From JBQSUQ01 sp052384575 (GTDB lineage Bacteria > Pseudomonadota > Gammaproteobacteria > Enterobacterales > Pasteurellaceae): a stretch of DNA of 64,000 nucleotides. The notes under the pieces were generated by a model. That model did not search any database, was not told the origin of the DNA, and was given only the letters and a program-made list of their open reading frames with translations. Shown one piece after another: positions 43,315 to 51,523 of the stretch (its first letter is position 1; every line of letters starts with the position of its first letter). Location: the NCBI GenBank assembly GCA_052384575.1, contig JBQSUQ010000014.1, one strand, 5' to 3'. Made by a program: the position numbers and the translations under genes.

Positions 43315-44416
43315 TCTCTAATCTCTCAAAAATATCATAAATATTATCAATTTTTCCGCCTAACACTGAATATAAACCTGGTAAAGCAACACTTTTTTCA
43401 AATAGAATAGGACGACCGTCATCTCCTTCATTTTTTACTAGAACAGTTTTTATTTCAAATAAGGAATCCTTGTAAACAGCATCGCAAATTGATGGAATAT
43501 AACGTTCAACATCTCTTACCATTCGATCGACTCTAGTTTGTTTATCGTATTTGTCTAATTCTTGATAAACTTCCTTTCCCAATTCATCAGTCCAGCTAAA
43601 ATGCGGAGTGTAACGAACGTGTGATAAACTATGTAAATTCCTAGCAGGAAAAGGCATAGCTGAAAAAAATGGCCCATCCATCACAGTAATTCCAATATTC
43701 TTTAATGAAGTAGGCATTTCCATTAAAGCCATTTCTGTAATTTCGTGCTTCAGTTTTGTTTGTAAGCCTGTTTGAGAAAAATCACCCCCGTATTGATTTA
43801 GTCCGCTATAAGTACAATTAAATACATATTTAGCCACTATCTTTTCGCATTGACCTAATTGGTTTTCCATCACCACCTCAAGTCCATTGGCTTGCTTATT
43901 AATTTCTTTCACTTTATGCTTATACATAACAGAAATGGGTTCAGCAGCCAAAGACTCTAAAGCCCACTGTTCTAAAATAGTGGAGTCAAAAGCATATTCT
44001 TTAACTAAAAAGCTCTCTTCAATTAAACGAGTATTAAAAAGTGCGGTAACTTTTTGGTCTGTTTTTTCAATCTCTGCACCAATTTCTTTACAAAATTTAT
44101 AAAATTGTTTTGCAGTCACTTTGGAATTTTGGCGAGCAATAGCATAAATTTTAGTAAAATCACTTTTCACGGCTGCTTGCCAATCTTGTACAAAACGAGG
44201 AAAATTAACTCGGCTACGATAAGCCGTTATAAAACTACGCGGATAATGATAACCATTATGCACCCGCGCTTGATTAGTATATGAGGCTCTCTGTAACAAT
44301 CGGTCTTCTTGTTCAATTAAAATAACATCAGAAAAACCTTTATGCTTAATTAAATATAAAGCTATATTTACACCATAAAATCCGCCACCGATAATGACAG
44401 CTTGAGCCTGAATCAT
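43304..44416 (-). CDS. FAD-dependent oxidoreductase (DAO family)
   Basis: The 370-residue flavoprotein starts with the dinucleotide-binding motif AVIIGGGFYGVNIALYL and IEQEDRLLQRASYTNQARVHNG, followed by a substrate domain. A C-terminal ALPGLYSVLGGKIDNIYDIF closes the FAD site. The family includes amino-acid, glycerol-3-phosphate and hydroxyacid oxidases. Within a glycan operon it probably oxidises a sugar, perhaps with the SDR as reductive partner, as DprE1/DprE2 do on mycobacterial lipid-linked ribose; those enzymes belong to a different FAD family. It starts one base after the upstream gene. Confidence 0.82.
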   Translation of the reverse strand: MIQAQAVIIGGGFYGVNIALYLIKHKGFSDVILIEQEDRLLQRASYTNQARVHNGYHYPRSFITAYRSRVNFPRFVQDWQAAVKSDFTKIYAIARQNSKVTAKQFYKFCKEIGAEIEKTDQKVTALFNTRLIEESFLVKEYAFDSTILEQWALESLAAEPISVMYKHKVKEINKQANGLEVVMENQLGQCEKIVAKYVFNCTYSGLNQYGGDFSQTGLQTKLKHEITEMALMEMPTSLKNIGITVMDGPFFSAMPFPARNLHSLSHVRYTPHFSWTDELGKEVYQELDKYDKQTRVDRMVRDVERYIPSICDAVYKDSLFEIKTVLVKNEGDDGRPILFEKSVALPGLYSVLGGKIDNIYDIFERLENEF

Positions 44417-44417
44417 A

Positions 44418-45415
44418 TTATTTTTCCTCTTCTATATTAAGTTTTTCATGACGTAAAATACGCGCACTAGTCAATTCTTGGGCAATATAATATTTAGGGG
44501 TTTCATCACGCTGCTCAACTAAATAGAGAATATACTCTCCCAATACAAAAAGCACTAATGAAATAAGGAAAAACATGCCTGAAATTTGCAATGACATACT
44601 TGTCCAGCCTTCAGAGACATCAGTTCCAAACCAATATATCAATAGAACATAAATAGAATAAAGGAAGTTTGCACCAGCCCCAAATAAAGAAAGTAAAGTA
44701 ACTAAGCGCATAGGACTGCTTGTGGAAGAAACCAATAACTTTAATCCTCGAGCAATACTTTGAAATAAATTCTTATTATTCAAAGTAGATTGGCATTCTA
44801 ATTTATATTCCACATAAGTTTTTGAAAAACCACTAATTACAGGTAGATAACGTAAAGCAATAGCTGGGCGATTATGCTGCAAAATAAAATTTACAACACG
44901 CTTATTTAATAAACGATATCTAGGTGCTTCTTTGTTTAAATTTAACCCTTTATTAAAAATTCGGTATAAGGAATTAAAGATACTATTTGCAACTCGATAA
45001 GAAATAGATTCATTTTTATGTTGTAAAGTATTTCTTGCGAAAACAACATCATGACCATTTGTTGCCTCTTCCAACATCTCAGGCAAAATATTAAAACTAT
45101 CTATATCATCAACGTCTAAAATCGTCACATAATCGCCTAAAGCATTCTCCAAACCTAACCAAGCCAACGTATCGGAATCAATTTCTTTGGAAAGGCTATA
45201 TACCTGTAAATTTGGCAAACCATCAATGGCGGTTAGTTTCTTTAGCTCTGATAAAACGTCATCATTCATTGAACCATTATCAACAATAATAAGTTCATAA
45301 TCACTCACTAAGTCTGATAATAATTCTGTGATTTGAGTAAGTCGAGATGTGATTGATTGATTGATTGATGTAAATTTATGACAACTGATAAGAAAATAGA
45401 ATAACGTTCTTTCAT
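44418..45415 (-). CDS. Phase-variable GtrB-like glycosyltransferase, currently out of frame (OFF)
   Basis: From the ATG at 45413-45415 the frame reads MKERYSIFLSVVINLHQSI, a normal GT2 start. It enters five CAAT-type repeats and stops at a TAG beyond them. The rest of the protein lies in another frame that is open from before the repeats but has no ATG, GTG or TTG until GTG 45308. Adding one repeat unit or losing two fuses the parts (HQSINQSITSRLTQITELL then DYELIIVDNGSMNDD). The GT-A core has YVTILDVDDIDSF, and the C-terminus has two membrane helices and a GEYILYLVEQRDETPKY tail, as in GtrB/ArnC-type undecaprenyl-phosphate transferases. It is the first gene of the glycan operon, so it may control the whole pathway. 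Confidence 0.85.
45350..45369 (-). repeat. Tetranucleotide repeat, five units (CAAT/TGAT type)
   Basis: Five tandem TGAT units on the plus strand read as CAAT-type repeats in the coding strand and encode a SINQ period. The same unit drives phase variation of H. influenzae lic1A, lic2A and lic3A. The tract is short here but in frame-critical position. Confidence 0.88.
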
Positions 45416-45440
45416 AATTTGCTCTACTGAATTAAAAAAT

Positions 45441-45464
45441 AAAAGCCATATTAAATATGGCTTT
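45441..45464 (-). terminator. rplA terminator
   Basis: On the minus strand AAAGCCATAT pairs with ATATGGCTTT and is followed by a T-rich run, about 10 bases after rplA. It lies between rplA and the phase-variable gene, so the glycan operon depends on read-through or an unseen promoter. Confidence 0.82.
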
Positions 45465-45474
45465 CAAATATTAA

Positions 45475-46164
45475 TTATAAGCTGCTTTGATCAATTGCAA
45501 CACCAGCACCCATTGTAGTTGAAAGGCTAACTTTCTTAATGAAAATACCTTTTGCTGTGCTTGGTTTTGCTTTTGTTAACGCTGCTAATAATGCTTGTAA
45601 GTTTTCTTTTAATTGCTCTGGCGCAAAGTCAGCTTTACCGATTGTGGTATGGATAATACCATTTTTGTCGTTACGGTAACGGATCTGACCAGATTTTGCA
45701 TTTTTAACTGCTTCAGCTACGTTTGGAGTCACTGTACCCACTTTCGGGTTTGGCATTAAGCCACGTGGACCTAAAACTTGACCTAATTGACCTACAACAC
45801 GCATTGCATCAGGAGAAGCGATAACAACGTCAAAGTTCATTTCGCCTTTTTTGATTTGCTCTGCTAAATCTTCCATACCTACTAAATCAGCACCTGCTTC
45901 TTTAGCTGCATCTGCGTTAGCACCTTGAGTGAACACAGCAACGCGTACAGAACGACCAGTACCATGTGGTAATACAGTTGCACCACGTACGTTTTGGTCT
46001 GATTTACGAGGATCAATACCTAAGTTAACTGCAACATCAACGCTTTCAACAAATTTCGCTGTTGCGAATTGTTTTAATACTGCGATTGCTTCGTTGATTT
46101 CGTATGCTTTTGTAGAGTCTACGCCAGCTTTGATTGCTTTCATTTTTTTAGTCAATTTAGCCAT
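45475..46164 (-). CDS. rplA: 50S ribosomal protein L1
   Basis: The 229-residue protein starts MAKLTKKMKAIKAGVDSTK and has the L1 signature region VVASPDAMRVVGQLGQVLG-like (here VIASPDAMRVVGQ) and LGPRGLMPNPKVGTV. L1 binds 23S rRNA and represses the rplK-rplA mRNA in relatives. It lies 4 bases after rplK. In most gammaproteobacteria rplJ follows next; here the glycan locus intervenes. Confidence 0.98.
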   Translation of the reverse strand: MAKLTKKMKAIKAGVDSTKAYEINEAIAVLKQFATAKFVESVDVAVNLGIDPRKSDQNVRGATVLPHGTGRSVRVAVFTQGANADAAKEAGADLVGMEDLAEQIKKGEMNFDVVIASPDAMRVVGQLGQVLGPRGLMPNPKVGTVTPNVAEAVKNAKSGQIRYRNDKNGIIHTTIGKADFAPEQLKENLQALLAALTKAKPSTAKGIFIKKVSLSTTMGAGVAIDQSSL

Positions 46165-46168
46165 CGTA

Positions 46169-46597
46169 TTATTCCTCCACCACTAAGCCCATTGAACGAG
46201 CAGTACCAGCGATTGATTTCATTTTGGTTTCGATAGTCGCACCAGTCATATCTGCTGCTTTAGTTTCAGCGATTTGACGGATTTGATCTAAAGTCACTTT
46301 ACCCACTTTGTCTTTGTTTGGTTTACCAGAACCAGATTTGATACCTGCTGCTTTTTTCAATAAAACTGCTGCTGGTGGAGTTTTGGTAACGAAAGTGAAA
46401 GAACGGTCTGCGTAAACAGTGATAACCACAGGAATTGGTAAACCTTTTTCTAAGCTCTCAGTACGAGCGTTGAATGCTTTACAGAATTCCATGATGTTCA
46501 CACCTTGTTGACCTAATGCAGGACCAACTGGTGGTGAAGGGTTAGCCATACCTGCTGCAACTTGCAACTTAACGTAGGCTTGTACTTTTTTTGCCAT
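46169..46597 (-). CDS. rplK: 50S ribosomal protein L11
   Basis: The 142-residue protein starts MAKKVQAYVKLQVAAGMANP, then PPVGPALGQQGVNIMEFCKAFN, the rRNA- and factor-contacting N-terminal domain. The C-terminal rRNA-binding domain carries TKTPPAAVLLKKAAGIKSGSG and DMTGATIETKMKSIAGTARS. AGAGGAAG precedes the ATG. Confidence 0.98.
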   Translation of the reverse strand: MAKKVQAYVKLQVAAGMANPSPPVGPALGQQGVNIMEFCKAFNARTESLEKGLPIPVVITVYADRSFTFVTKTPPAAVLLKKAAGIKSGSGKPNKDKVGKVTLDQIRQIAETKAADMTGATIETKMKSIAGTARSMGLVVEE

Positions 46598-46715
46598 TTT
46601 TAGCTTCCTCTAAAATGGGTGATAACGCTATTACTAGCTCCCCGATGATATTCAGCACCAAAGTGCCATACATAAAAATACGAGCAGACGAGGCTACTCG
46701 TAAAATAGGATGCGG

Positions 46716-46744
46716 ATTATAATCAAAGTGCGGTGGATTTTCAA
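46716..46744 (-). promoter_or_regulatory. rplKA promoter
   Basis: On the minus strand TTGAAA and a perfect TATAAT are spaced by 17 bases, with an uptake signal core inside the spacer. It lies about 120 bases before rplK, downstream of the nusG terminator. Confidence 0.8.
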
Positions 46745-46765
46745 GCAGTTTTAATGATAAAAAAT

Positions 46766-46798
46766 AAAAAAACACGCTTTATCAACAAAGCGTGTTTT
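46766..46798 (-). terminator. nusG terminator
   Basis: AAAACACGCTTT pairs perfectly with AAAGCGTGTTTT around six bases, followed on the minus strand by TTTATTTTT. Confidence 0.88.
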
Positions 46799-46814
46799 TA
46801 AATAGTTTGCTTAA

Positions 46815-47372
46815 TTAACCGTTCGCTTTTTCCACTTGACCAAACTCAAGTTCAACTGGAGTTGCACGACCAAAGATAGAAACAGATACTTTTAAACGGC
46901 CTTTTTCGTAATCCACTTCTTCCACTGTTCCGTTGAAGTCAGCAAATGGACCTTCAGTAACACGAACTTCTTCACCAGGCTGGAACACATTTTTCGGACG
47001 TGGTTTATCGGCATTTTGCTCAACGCGGTTTAAAATGATATCTGCTTCACGTTGACTAATTGGTAATGGTTTATCAGGAGTGCCACCAATAAAACCCATT
47101 ACGCGAGGTACACTACGCACAAGCTGCCAAGTATAATCATTCATTTCCATTTGAACTAATACATAGCCAGGAAAGAATTTACGCTCACTTTTGCGACGTT
47201 TACCTGCAACGTTTTCAACCACTTCTTCTGTTGGTACTAACACTTCACCAAATTGATCTTCCATTTGGTTTAATTTGATATATTCACGCAACGTTGCTGC
47301 TACACGACCTTCAAAACCGGAAAACGCTTGCAATACATACCAACGTTTTTTTGCTACTGTTGTTTCTGTCAT
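46815..47372 (-). CDS. nusG: Transcription termination/antitermination protein NusG
   Basis: The 185-residue protein has the NGN domain (about 8-120: KRWYVLQAFSGFEGRVA, FPGYVLVQMEM, GFIGGTPDKPLP) and a C-terminal KOW domain with PGEEVRVTEGPFADFNGTVEEVD. NusG links RNA polymerase to Rho and to ribosomes. It begins one base after secE, the usual pairing. Confidence 0.98.
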   Translation of the reverse strand: MTETTVAKKRWYVLQAFSGFEGRVAATLREYIKLNQMEDQFGEVLVPTEEVVENVAGKRRKSERKFFPGYVLVQMEMNDYTWQLVRSVPRVMGFIGGTPDKPLPISQREADIILNRVEQNADKPRPKNVFQPGEEVRVTEGPFADFNGTVEEVDYEKGRLKVSVSIFGRATPVELEFGQVEKANG

Positions 47373-47373
47373 A

Positions 47374-47787
47374 TTAGAATCTCAAATCAGTTAAAAAGTT
47401 AAGTACTGAAACAATAATGCTATCAAATGCCCATAAAATTAATGACATAACAACAGTGACTGCCATCACAATAAATGTTGTTTGCATTGCTTCTGGACGA
47501 GTTGGCCATACAATACGTCTTAATTCAACACGCGCTTCTTTGAAAAATGCACGTGCTTTTGCACCTTGATTAGTAATTGCTGCTAATACGAAGGCAATGG
47601 CAAGTAATACAGCCATACCCACAACACGAATTGGTGTTGAATACTGATCAGCTAAATAGATATTTCCTACTGCAGCTGCTACAACTAAAATAGCAACTAA
47701 TAACCATAAAAGACGGTTTAAACCAACTGATTTCTGCCCTGTTGTTTCTTCAGGTGCACGTTTTTTCTTCTCGATTTCAAGAGCCAT
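47374..47787 (-). CDS. secE: Preprotein translocase subunit SecE
   Basis: The 137-residue inner-membrane protein has three membrane helices and, between helix 2 and 3, the conserved cytoplasmic amphipathic segment FFKEARVELRRIVWPTRPEA. The first two helices mark the long enterobacterial-type SecE. It forms the SecYEG channel with partners outside the window. Confidence 0.96.
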   Translation of the reverse strand: MALEIEKKKRAPEETTGQKSVGLNRLLWLLVAILVVAAAVGNIYLADQYSTPIRVVGMAVLLAIAFVLAAITNQGAKARAFFKEARVELRRIVWPTRPEAMQTTFIVMAVTVVMSLILWAFDSIIVSVLNFLTDLRF

Positions 47788-47839
47788 AAATTAACCTATC
47801 GATGAAATATAAATTCGGGACATAATTTTAGAACGTGCG

Positions 47840-47848
47840 ATTGTAGCA
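47840..47848 (-). promoter_or_regulatory. Possible extended -10 promoter for secE-nusG
   Basis: The minus strand reads TGCTACAAT (extended -10) about 55 bases before secE. The -35 region is poor. Confidence 0.45.
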
Positions 47849-47891
47849 CTTTCTTTTTCATTTTCATATTAATTTTTCCCGAATTTTCCGC

Positions 47892-49352
47892 TTATTTTTT
47901 CACAGGCATATTTGCTAAAAGTTTAGTCATCAATTGCCAATAAGTTTGCACCGCTGGAATATGAACTTTTTCATCAGGTGAATGAGCATTACGAATAGTA
48001 GGTCCAACTGAAACCATATCCATATTAGGATAAATTTTCTTAATTAAGCCACATTCTAAGCCTGCATGAATCACTTTTACCACAGGTTCATAACCTAAAA
48101 CTTCCGCATATAATTTTTGCGTTAAATTTAAGATTTCTGTGTTTGGCTGCGGAGCCCAACCTGGATAACTATTAGCAAAGGTCACTTTTGCGCCACAAAG
48201 TGCGGTTAAAGAATAAAGCAGATTTTCCATATATTCTTTTCCGCTTTCAATTAATGAACGCATTAATATAATTGCTTTCACACCTTGTTCAGTGGTACTT
48301 AATACACCAACGCTACTTGAGGTTTCTACAACCCCCTCTACCGCATCACTATTACGTAACACACCATTTGGTAACGCATTTAAGAAATGAATAGCTTTAA
48401 GACTTGAAGTTGCATCAAATACTTGTGCTGTTTTTTCTACCGCTTGTAAGCTAATTACCAGTGAAGGCTCAGCAATAGCTAATTCTTGTTTCATTAAATC
48501 TGCAAATTTTTGCACCGCACTTTGCAATACTGCCGGTTCGCCATTAAAACAAAGAGTTGCAAAAGCTTCTCTCGGGATAGCATTACGAATTGAGCCACCT
48601 CGAATTTCCGCTAAACTAAATGCAAAATCATGATGTTGTTGGAAATTAGCAAGGAAACGTGCAAGTAATTTAATCGCATTTACGCGACCTTTATGGATAT
48701 CGCCACCTGAGTGACCTCCACGTAATCCTTTAAATGAAAGCTGATAACTGTGAGTAAATTTATTCGCTTCCCACTCAATTGGTAATACTAACTCCGCATC
48801 TTCACCACCAGCACAACCAATATAGATCTCACCATTTTCTTCCGTATCAGTATTAATCATAATATCAGATTTCAACCAATTTGGACGTAAACCAACTGCG
48901 CCATCCATACCTGCTTCTTCCGTCATGGTAAGCAAGACTTCTAATTCAGGATGAGCAATATCATCACTATCTAACAACGCCAAAGCTGACGCCATACCAA
49001 TACCATTATCTGAACCTAATGTGGTGCCTTTCGCTTTGACCCAATCGCCATCCACATAAGGTAAAATTGGATCTGTTAAGAAATCATGTTTTGTATCTTC
49101 ATTTGCTTGTGGCACCATATCCAAGTGGGCTTGTAATGTCACGCCTTGACGGTTTTCCATACCAGCTGTTGCTGGTTTTCTGATGAGCACATTGCCCACC
49201 TCATCTCGTTCAACGAATAAGCCTTTTTGCTGCGCCCAATTCACAATAAAAGTCGCAATGGCTTCTTCATGATGAGAGGGATGAGGAATTGCGCAAATTT
49301 GATCAAACCATTTCCAAAGTAATGTAGGTTGTAATAATTGAATTTCTGACAT
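47892..49352 (-). CDS. pepD: Aminoacyl-histidine dipeptidase (peptidase D)
   Basis: The 486-residue M20-family metallopeptidase hydrolyses Xaa-His dipeptides such as carnosine. Metal-site motifs are LQAHLDMVPQ (about 80), GSDNGIGMASALALLD (about 115) with the catalytic glutamates TEEAGMDGAVG (about 148), and HAGLECG and SVGPTIRNAHSPDE near the C-terminus. The RGGHSGGDIHKGR segment belongs to the lid domain. Divergent gpt lies 194 bases away, as I recall for H. influenzae Rd. Confidence 0.96.
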   Translation of the reverse strand: MSEIQLLQPTLLWKWFDQICAIPHPSHHEEAIATFIVNWAQQKGLFVERDEVGNVLIRKPATAGMENRQGVTLQAHLDMVPQANEDTKHDFLTDPILPYVDGDWVKAKGTTLGSDNGIGMASALALLDSDDIAHPELEVLLTMTEEAGMDGAVGLRPNWLKSDIMINTDTEENGEIYIGCAGGEDAELVLPIEWEANKFTHSYQLSFKGLRGGHSGGDIHKGRVNAIKLLARFLANFQQHHDFAFSLAEIRGGSIRNAIPREAFATLCFNGEPAVLQSAVQKFADLMKQELAIAEPSLVISLQAVEKTAQVFDATSSLKAIHFLNALPNGVLRNSDAVEGVVETSSSVGVLSTTEQGVKAIILMRSLIESGKEYMENLLYSLTALCGAKVTFANSYPGWAPQPNTEILNLTQKLYAEVLGYEPVVKVIHAGLECGLIKKIYPNMDMVSVGPTIRNAHSPDEKVHIPAVQTYWQLMTKLLANMPVKK

Positions 49353-49546
49353 TTTAAGATCTCCTTACAAAGTGGCTTGATTATGGACCTTTTTACTGTA
49401 AATTTCTAGTTTAACGAACTGATTCCGCGATTTTCGTCAACTTTTTATACAAAAGTGCGGTGAAAAAAAGAAAAATTCTAGCAATTGGGCAAAATTAAAT
49501 GGTATCCTAACGCAATTTTTAAATTTATCGAACGAAAGGTACTTCT

Positions 49547-50005
49547 ATGAGCGAAAAATATATTGTTACTTGGGATATGTTCCATATGCATGCCCGCAAA
49601 TTAGCTGAACATTTACTTCCAGCTTCACAGTGGAAAGGGATTATTGCTGTAAGTCGTGGCGGGTTATTTCCTGCAGCAGTTTTAGCTCGCGAATTAGGCA
49701 TTCGTTATGTAGAAACCCTTTGTATCGCAAGCTATGATCATGATCAACAAGGTGATTTAAAAGTCTTACATGCACCAGATATGGATGGCGAAGGTTTTAT
49801 TGTAGTTGATGATTTAGTGGATACGGGCAATACTGCACGTGAAATTCGTCGTCTTTATCCAAAAGCAAAATTTGTTACTGTATTTGCAAAACCAGCAGGG
49901 GCATCATTAGTGGATAAATATGTTATTGATATTCCACAAAATACATGGATTGAACAACCTTGGGATTTAGGTTTAGGTTTTGTACCACCTATTTCACGTA
50001 AGTAA
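49547..50005 (+). CDS. gpt: Xanthine-guanine phosphoribosyltransferase
   Basis: The 152-residue purine salvage enzyme has the PRPP-binding motif FIVVDDLVDTGNTA (about 84-97) and the N-terminal WDMFHMHARKLAEHL and VSRGGLFPAAVLAREL segments. The C-terminal WIEQPWDLGLGFVPPI recognises the purine. Start ATG follows GAAAGGTAC. A terminator follows at once. Confidence 0.96.
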   Translation: MSEKYIVTWDMFHMHARKLAEHLLPASQWKGIIAVSRGGLFPAAVLARELGIRYVETLCIASYDHDQQGDLKVLHAPDMDGEGFIVVDDLVDTGNTAREIRRLYPKAKFVTVFAKPAGASLVDKYVIDIPQNTWIEQPWDLGLGFVPPISRK

Positions 50006-50016
50006 TTATTTAATGA

Positions 50017-50042
50017 AAAATGCGGGCAATGCTCGTATTTTT
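50017..50042 (+). terminator. gpt terminator
   Basis: AAAATGCGGGC and GCTCGTATTTT pair as RNA, with two G-U pairs and a three-base loop, followed by TT. It isolates gpt from modB. Confidence 0.72.
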
Positions 50043-50060
50043 TAACGCTATTTTCGTTAT

Positions 50061-50777
50061 ATGATGGATTATATAAAACTTTCTCCCTCCGAAATTAATG
50101 CAATTATACTGAGTTTAAAAGTCGCATTTTGGGCAAATATTTGGTTATTGCCACCAGCGATTGCTATTGCTTGGTTACTTGCGCGTAAACAATTTTGGGG
50201 AAAATCATTAATCAATGGCATCATTCATTTACCTCTCGTTCTCCCACCTGTTGTCATTGGTTACTTATTACTCATATCAATGGGACGCAATGGTTTTATC
50301 GGTCAATATCTGAGCAAATGGTTTGGTTTTACCTTTGGTTTTAATTTAAATGGTGCAATTTTAGCTTCCGCAGTGGTTGCTTTTCCTTTGGTTGTTCGCT
50401 CCATTCGCCTTGCCATTGAAAGCATTGATTTACGCCTAGAACAAGCTGCTCAAACCCTAGGTTCTTCACCTTGGCGTATTTTTTATACCATCACATTGCC
50501 TCTCGCTTTCCCAGGCATTCTTGCGGGTATGATCTTGGGATTTGCCCGCTCCCTCGGTGAATTTGGTGCCACCATTACGTTTGTCTCCAATATTCCGAAA
50601 GTCACTCAAACCTTGCCTCTTGCGATGTATTCTTTTATTGAAACCCCTAACGCAGAAAGCGCAGCTGCAAGGCTATGTATTATCGCTATCATTATTTCGT
50701 TAATTTCTTTGCTTGCATCAGAATGGCTAGCAAAACGAACACAGAAAAAATTGGGACAAATTGATGCTAGAGATTAA
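50061..50777 (+). CDS. modB: Molybdate ABC transporter permease
   Basis: The 238-residue protein has five membrane helices and closely follows E. coli ModB: LHLPLVLPPVVIGYLLL-like near residue 60, then EQAAQTLGSSPWRIFYTITLP (EAA loop) and ARSLGEFGATITFVSNIP. It works in the inner membrane with ModC and a ModA binding protein. ModA normally precedes it, but here gpt and its terminator do, leaving only about 19 bases for a promoter. The gene overlaps modC by 14 bases. Confidence 0.93.
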   Translation: MMDYIKLSPSEINAIILSLKVAFWANIWLLPPAIAIAWLLARKQFWGKSLINGIIHLPLVLPPVVIGYLLLISMGRNGFIGQYLSKWFGFTFGFNLNGAILASAVVAFPLVVRSIRLAIESIDLRLEQAAQTLGSSPWRIFYTITLPLAFPGILAGMILGFARSLGEFGATITFVSNIPKVTQTLPLAMYSFIETPNAESAAARLCIIAIIISLISLLASEWLAKRTQKKLGQIDARD

Positions 50778-51450
50778 TGTAAAACAGAAACTAGGCAAAC
50801 TCGATCTCGCCGTAAACTTAACCATTCCACAGCCGAATATTACCGCAATTTTTGGTGTGTCAGGTTCAGGTAAATCCTCATTGATTAACTTAATTAGTGG
50901 GCTAACCAAACCAGATCAAGGCTACATTCGCCTCAATAATAACACCTTAGTAGACACAGAAAAGAATATTTACTTGCCTGCTCACAAACGCCATATGGGA
51001 TATGTTTTTCAGGATGGTCGCTTATTTCCACATTATTCGGTGAAAGGCAATCTCTGCTATGGCATGAAGAAGAAAAGTGCGGTGGAATTTGAACGAATTA
51101 TTAATTTACTTTCTTTGGAACCTCTGCTCAATCGTTATCCATTAAGTTTATCTGGCGGAGAAAAACAACGTGTCGCCATTGGGCGCGCCTTACTCACGCA
51201 ACCAGAAATGCTACTCATGGATGAACCATTGTCTGCTTTGGATCTCCCTCGTAAGCAAGAGCTTATGGCATATTTAGATTCGCTCTCCAATGAAATAGAG
51301 ATCCCTATTCTCTATGTAACCCACAGTGTGGATGAATTAACCACATTGGCAGATCAAGTGATTCTACTGGATAATGGTCAAGTTATTGCTTACGACAAGG
51401 TGGATACGGTCGTAAACAGTGCCCAATTTGACAAGTGGCGAATTGCCTAA
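50764..51450 (+). CDS. modC: Molybdate ABC transporter ATPase, short form without the TOBE domain
   Basis: The ATPase core is complete: Walker A GVSGSGKSSLINL, Q-loop VFQDGRLFPHYSV, signature LSGGEKQRVAIGRALL, Walker B LLMDEPLSALD and the H-switch YVTHSVDE. The typical ModC pattern NNTLVDTEKNIYLPAHKRHMG is present. The frame stops after about 228 residues (AQFDKWRIA), whereas ModC is usually about 350 with a C-terminal molybdate-binding TOBE (Mop) region. No continuing frame is seen, because a terminator follows immediately. This looks like a deletion of the regulatory domain. Confidence 0.88.
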   Translation: MLEINVKQKLGKLDLAVNLTIPQPNITAIFGVSGSGKSSLINLISGLTKPDQGYIRLNNNTLVDTEKNIYLPAHKRHMGYVFQDGRLFPHYSVKGNLCYGMKKKSAVEFERIINLLSLEPLLNRYPLSLSGGEKQRVAIGRALLTQPEMLLMDEPLSALDLPRKQELMAYLDSLSNEIEIPILYVTHSVDELTTLADQVILLDNGQVIAYDKVDTVVNSAQFDKWRIA

Positions 51451-51464
51451 AATAACCAAAAAAA

Positions 51465-51497
51465 ATCACCGCACTTTTCATAAAGTGCGGTGAAAAT
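51465..51497. terminator. Bidirectional terminator of paired uptake signals
   Basis: TCACCGCACTTT and AAAGTGCGGTGA pair over four bases between convergent modC and proS. Confidence 0.88.
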
Positions 51498-51523
51498 TAG
51501 ATGACTTTTTTCTTCGTTACAGT

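Noticed and set aside
45308..45310. GTG as the real start of the GtrB-like gene
   Set aside because: It would remove the first strand and nucleotide-binding part of the GT2 fold, which is encoded upstream across the repeat in another frame.
46598..46709. L1-binding leader for rplKA
   Set aside because: Autogenous control is expected, but I could not match a clear L1 binding fold to this leader by eye.
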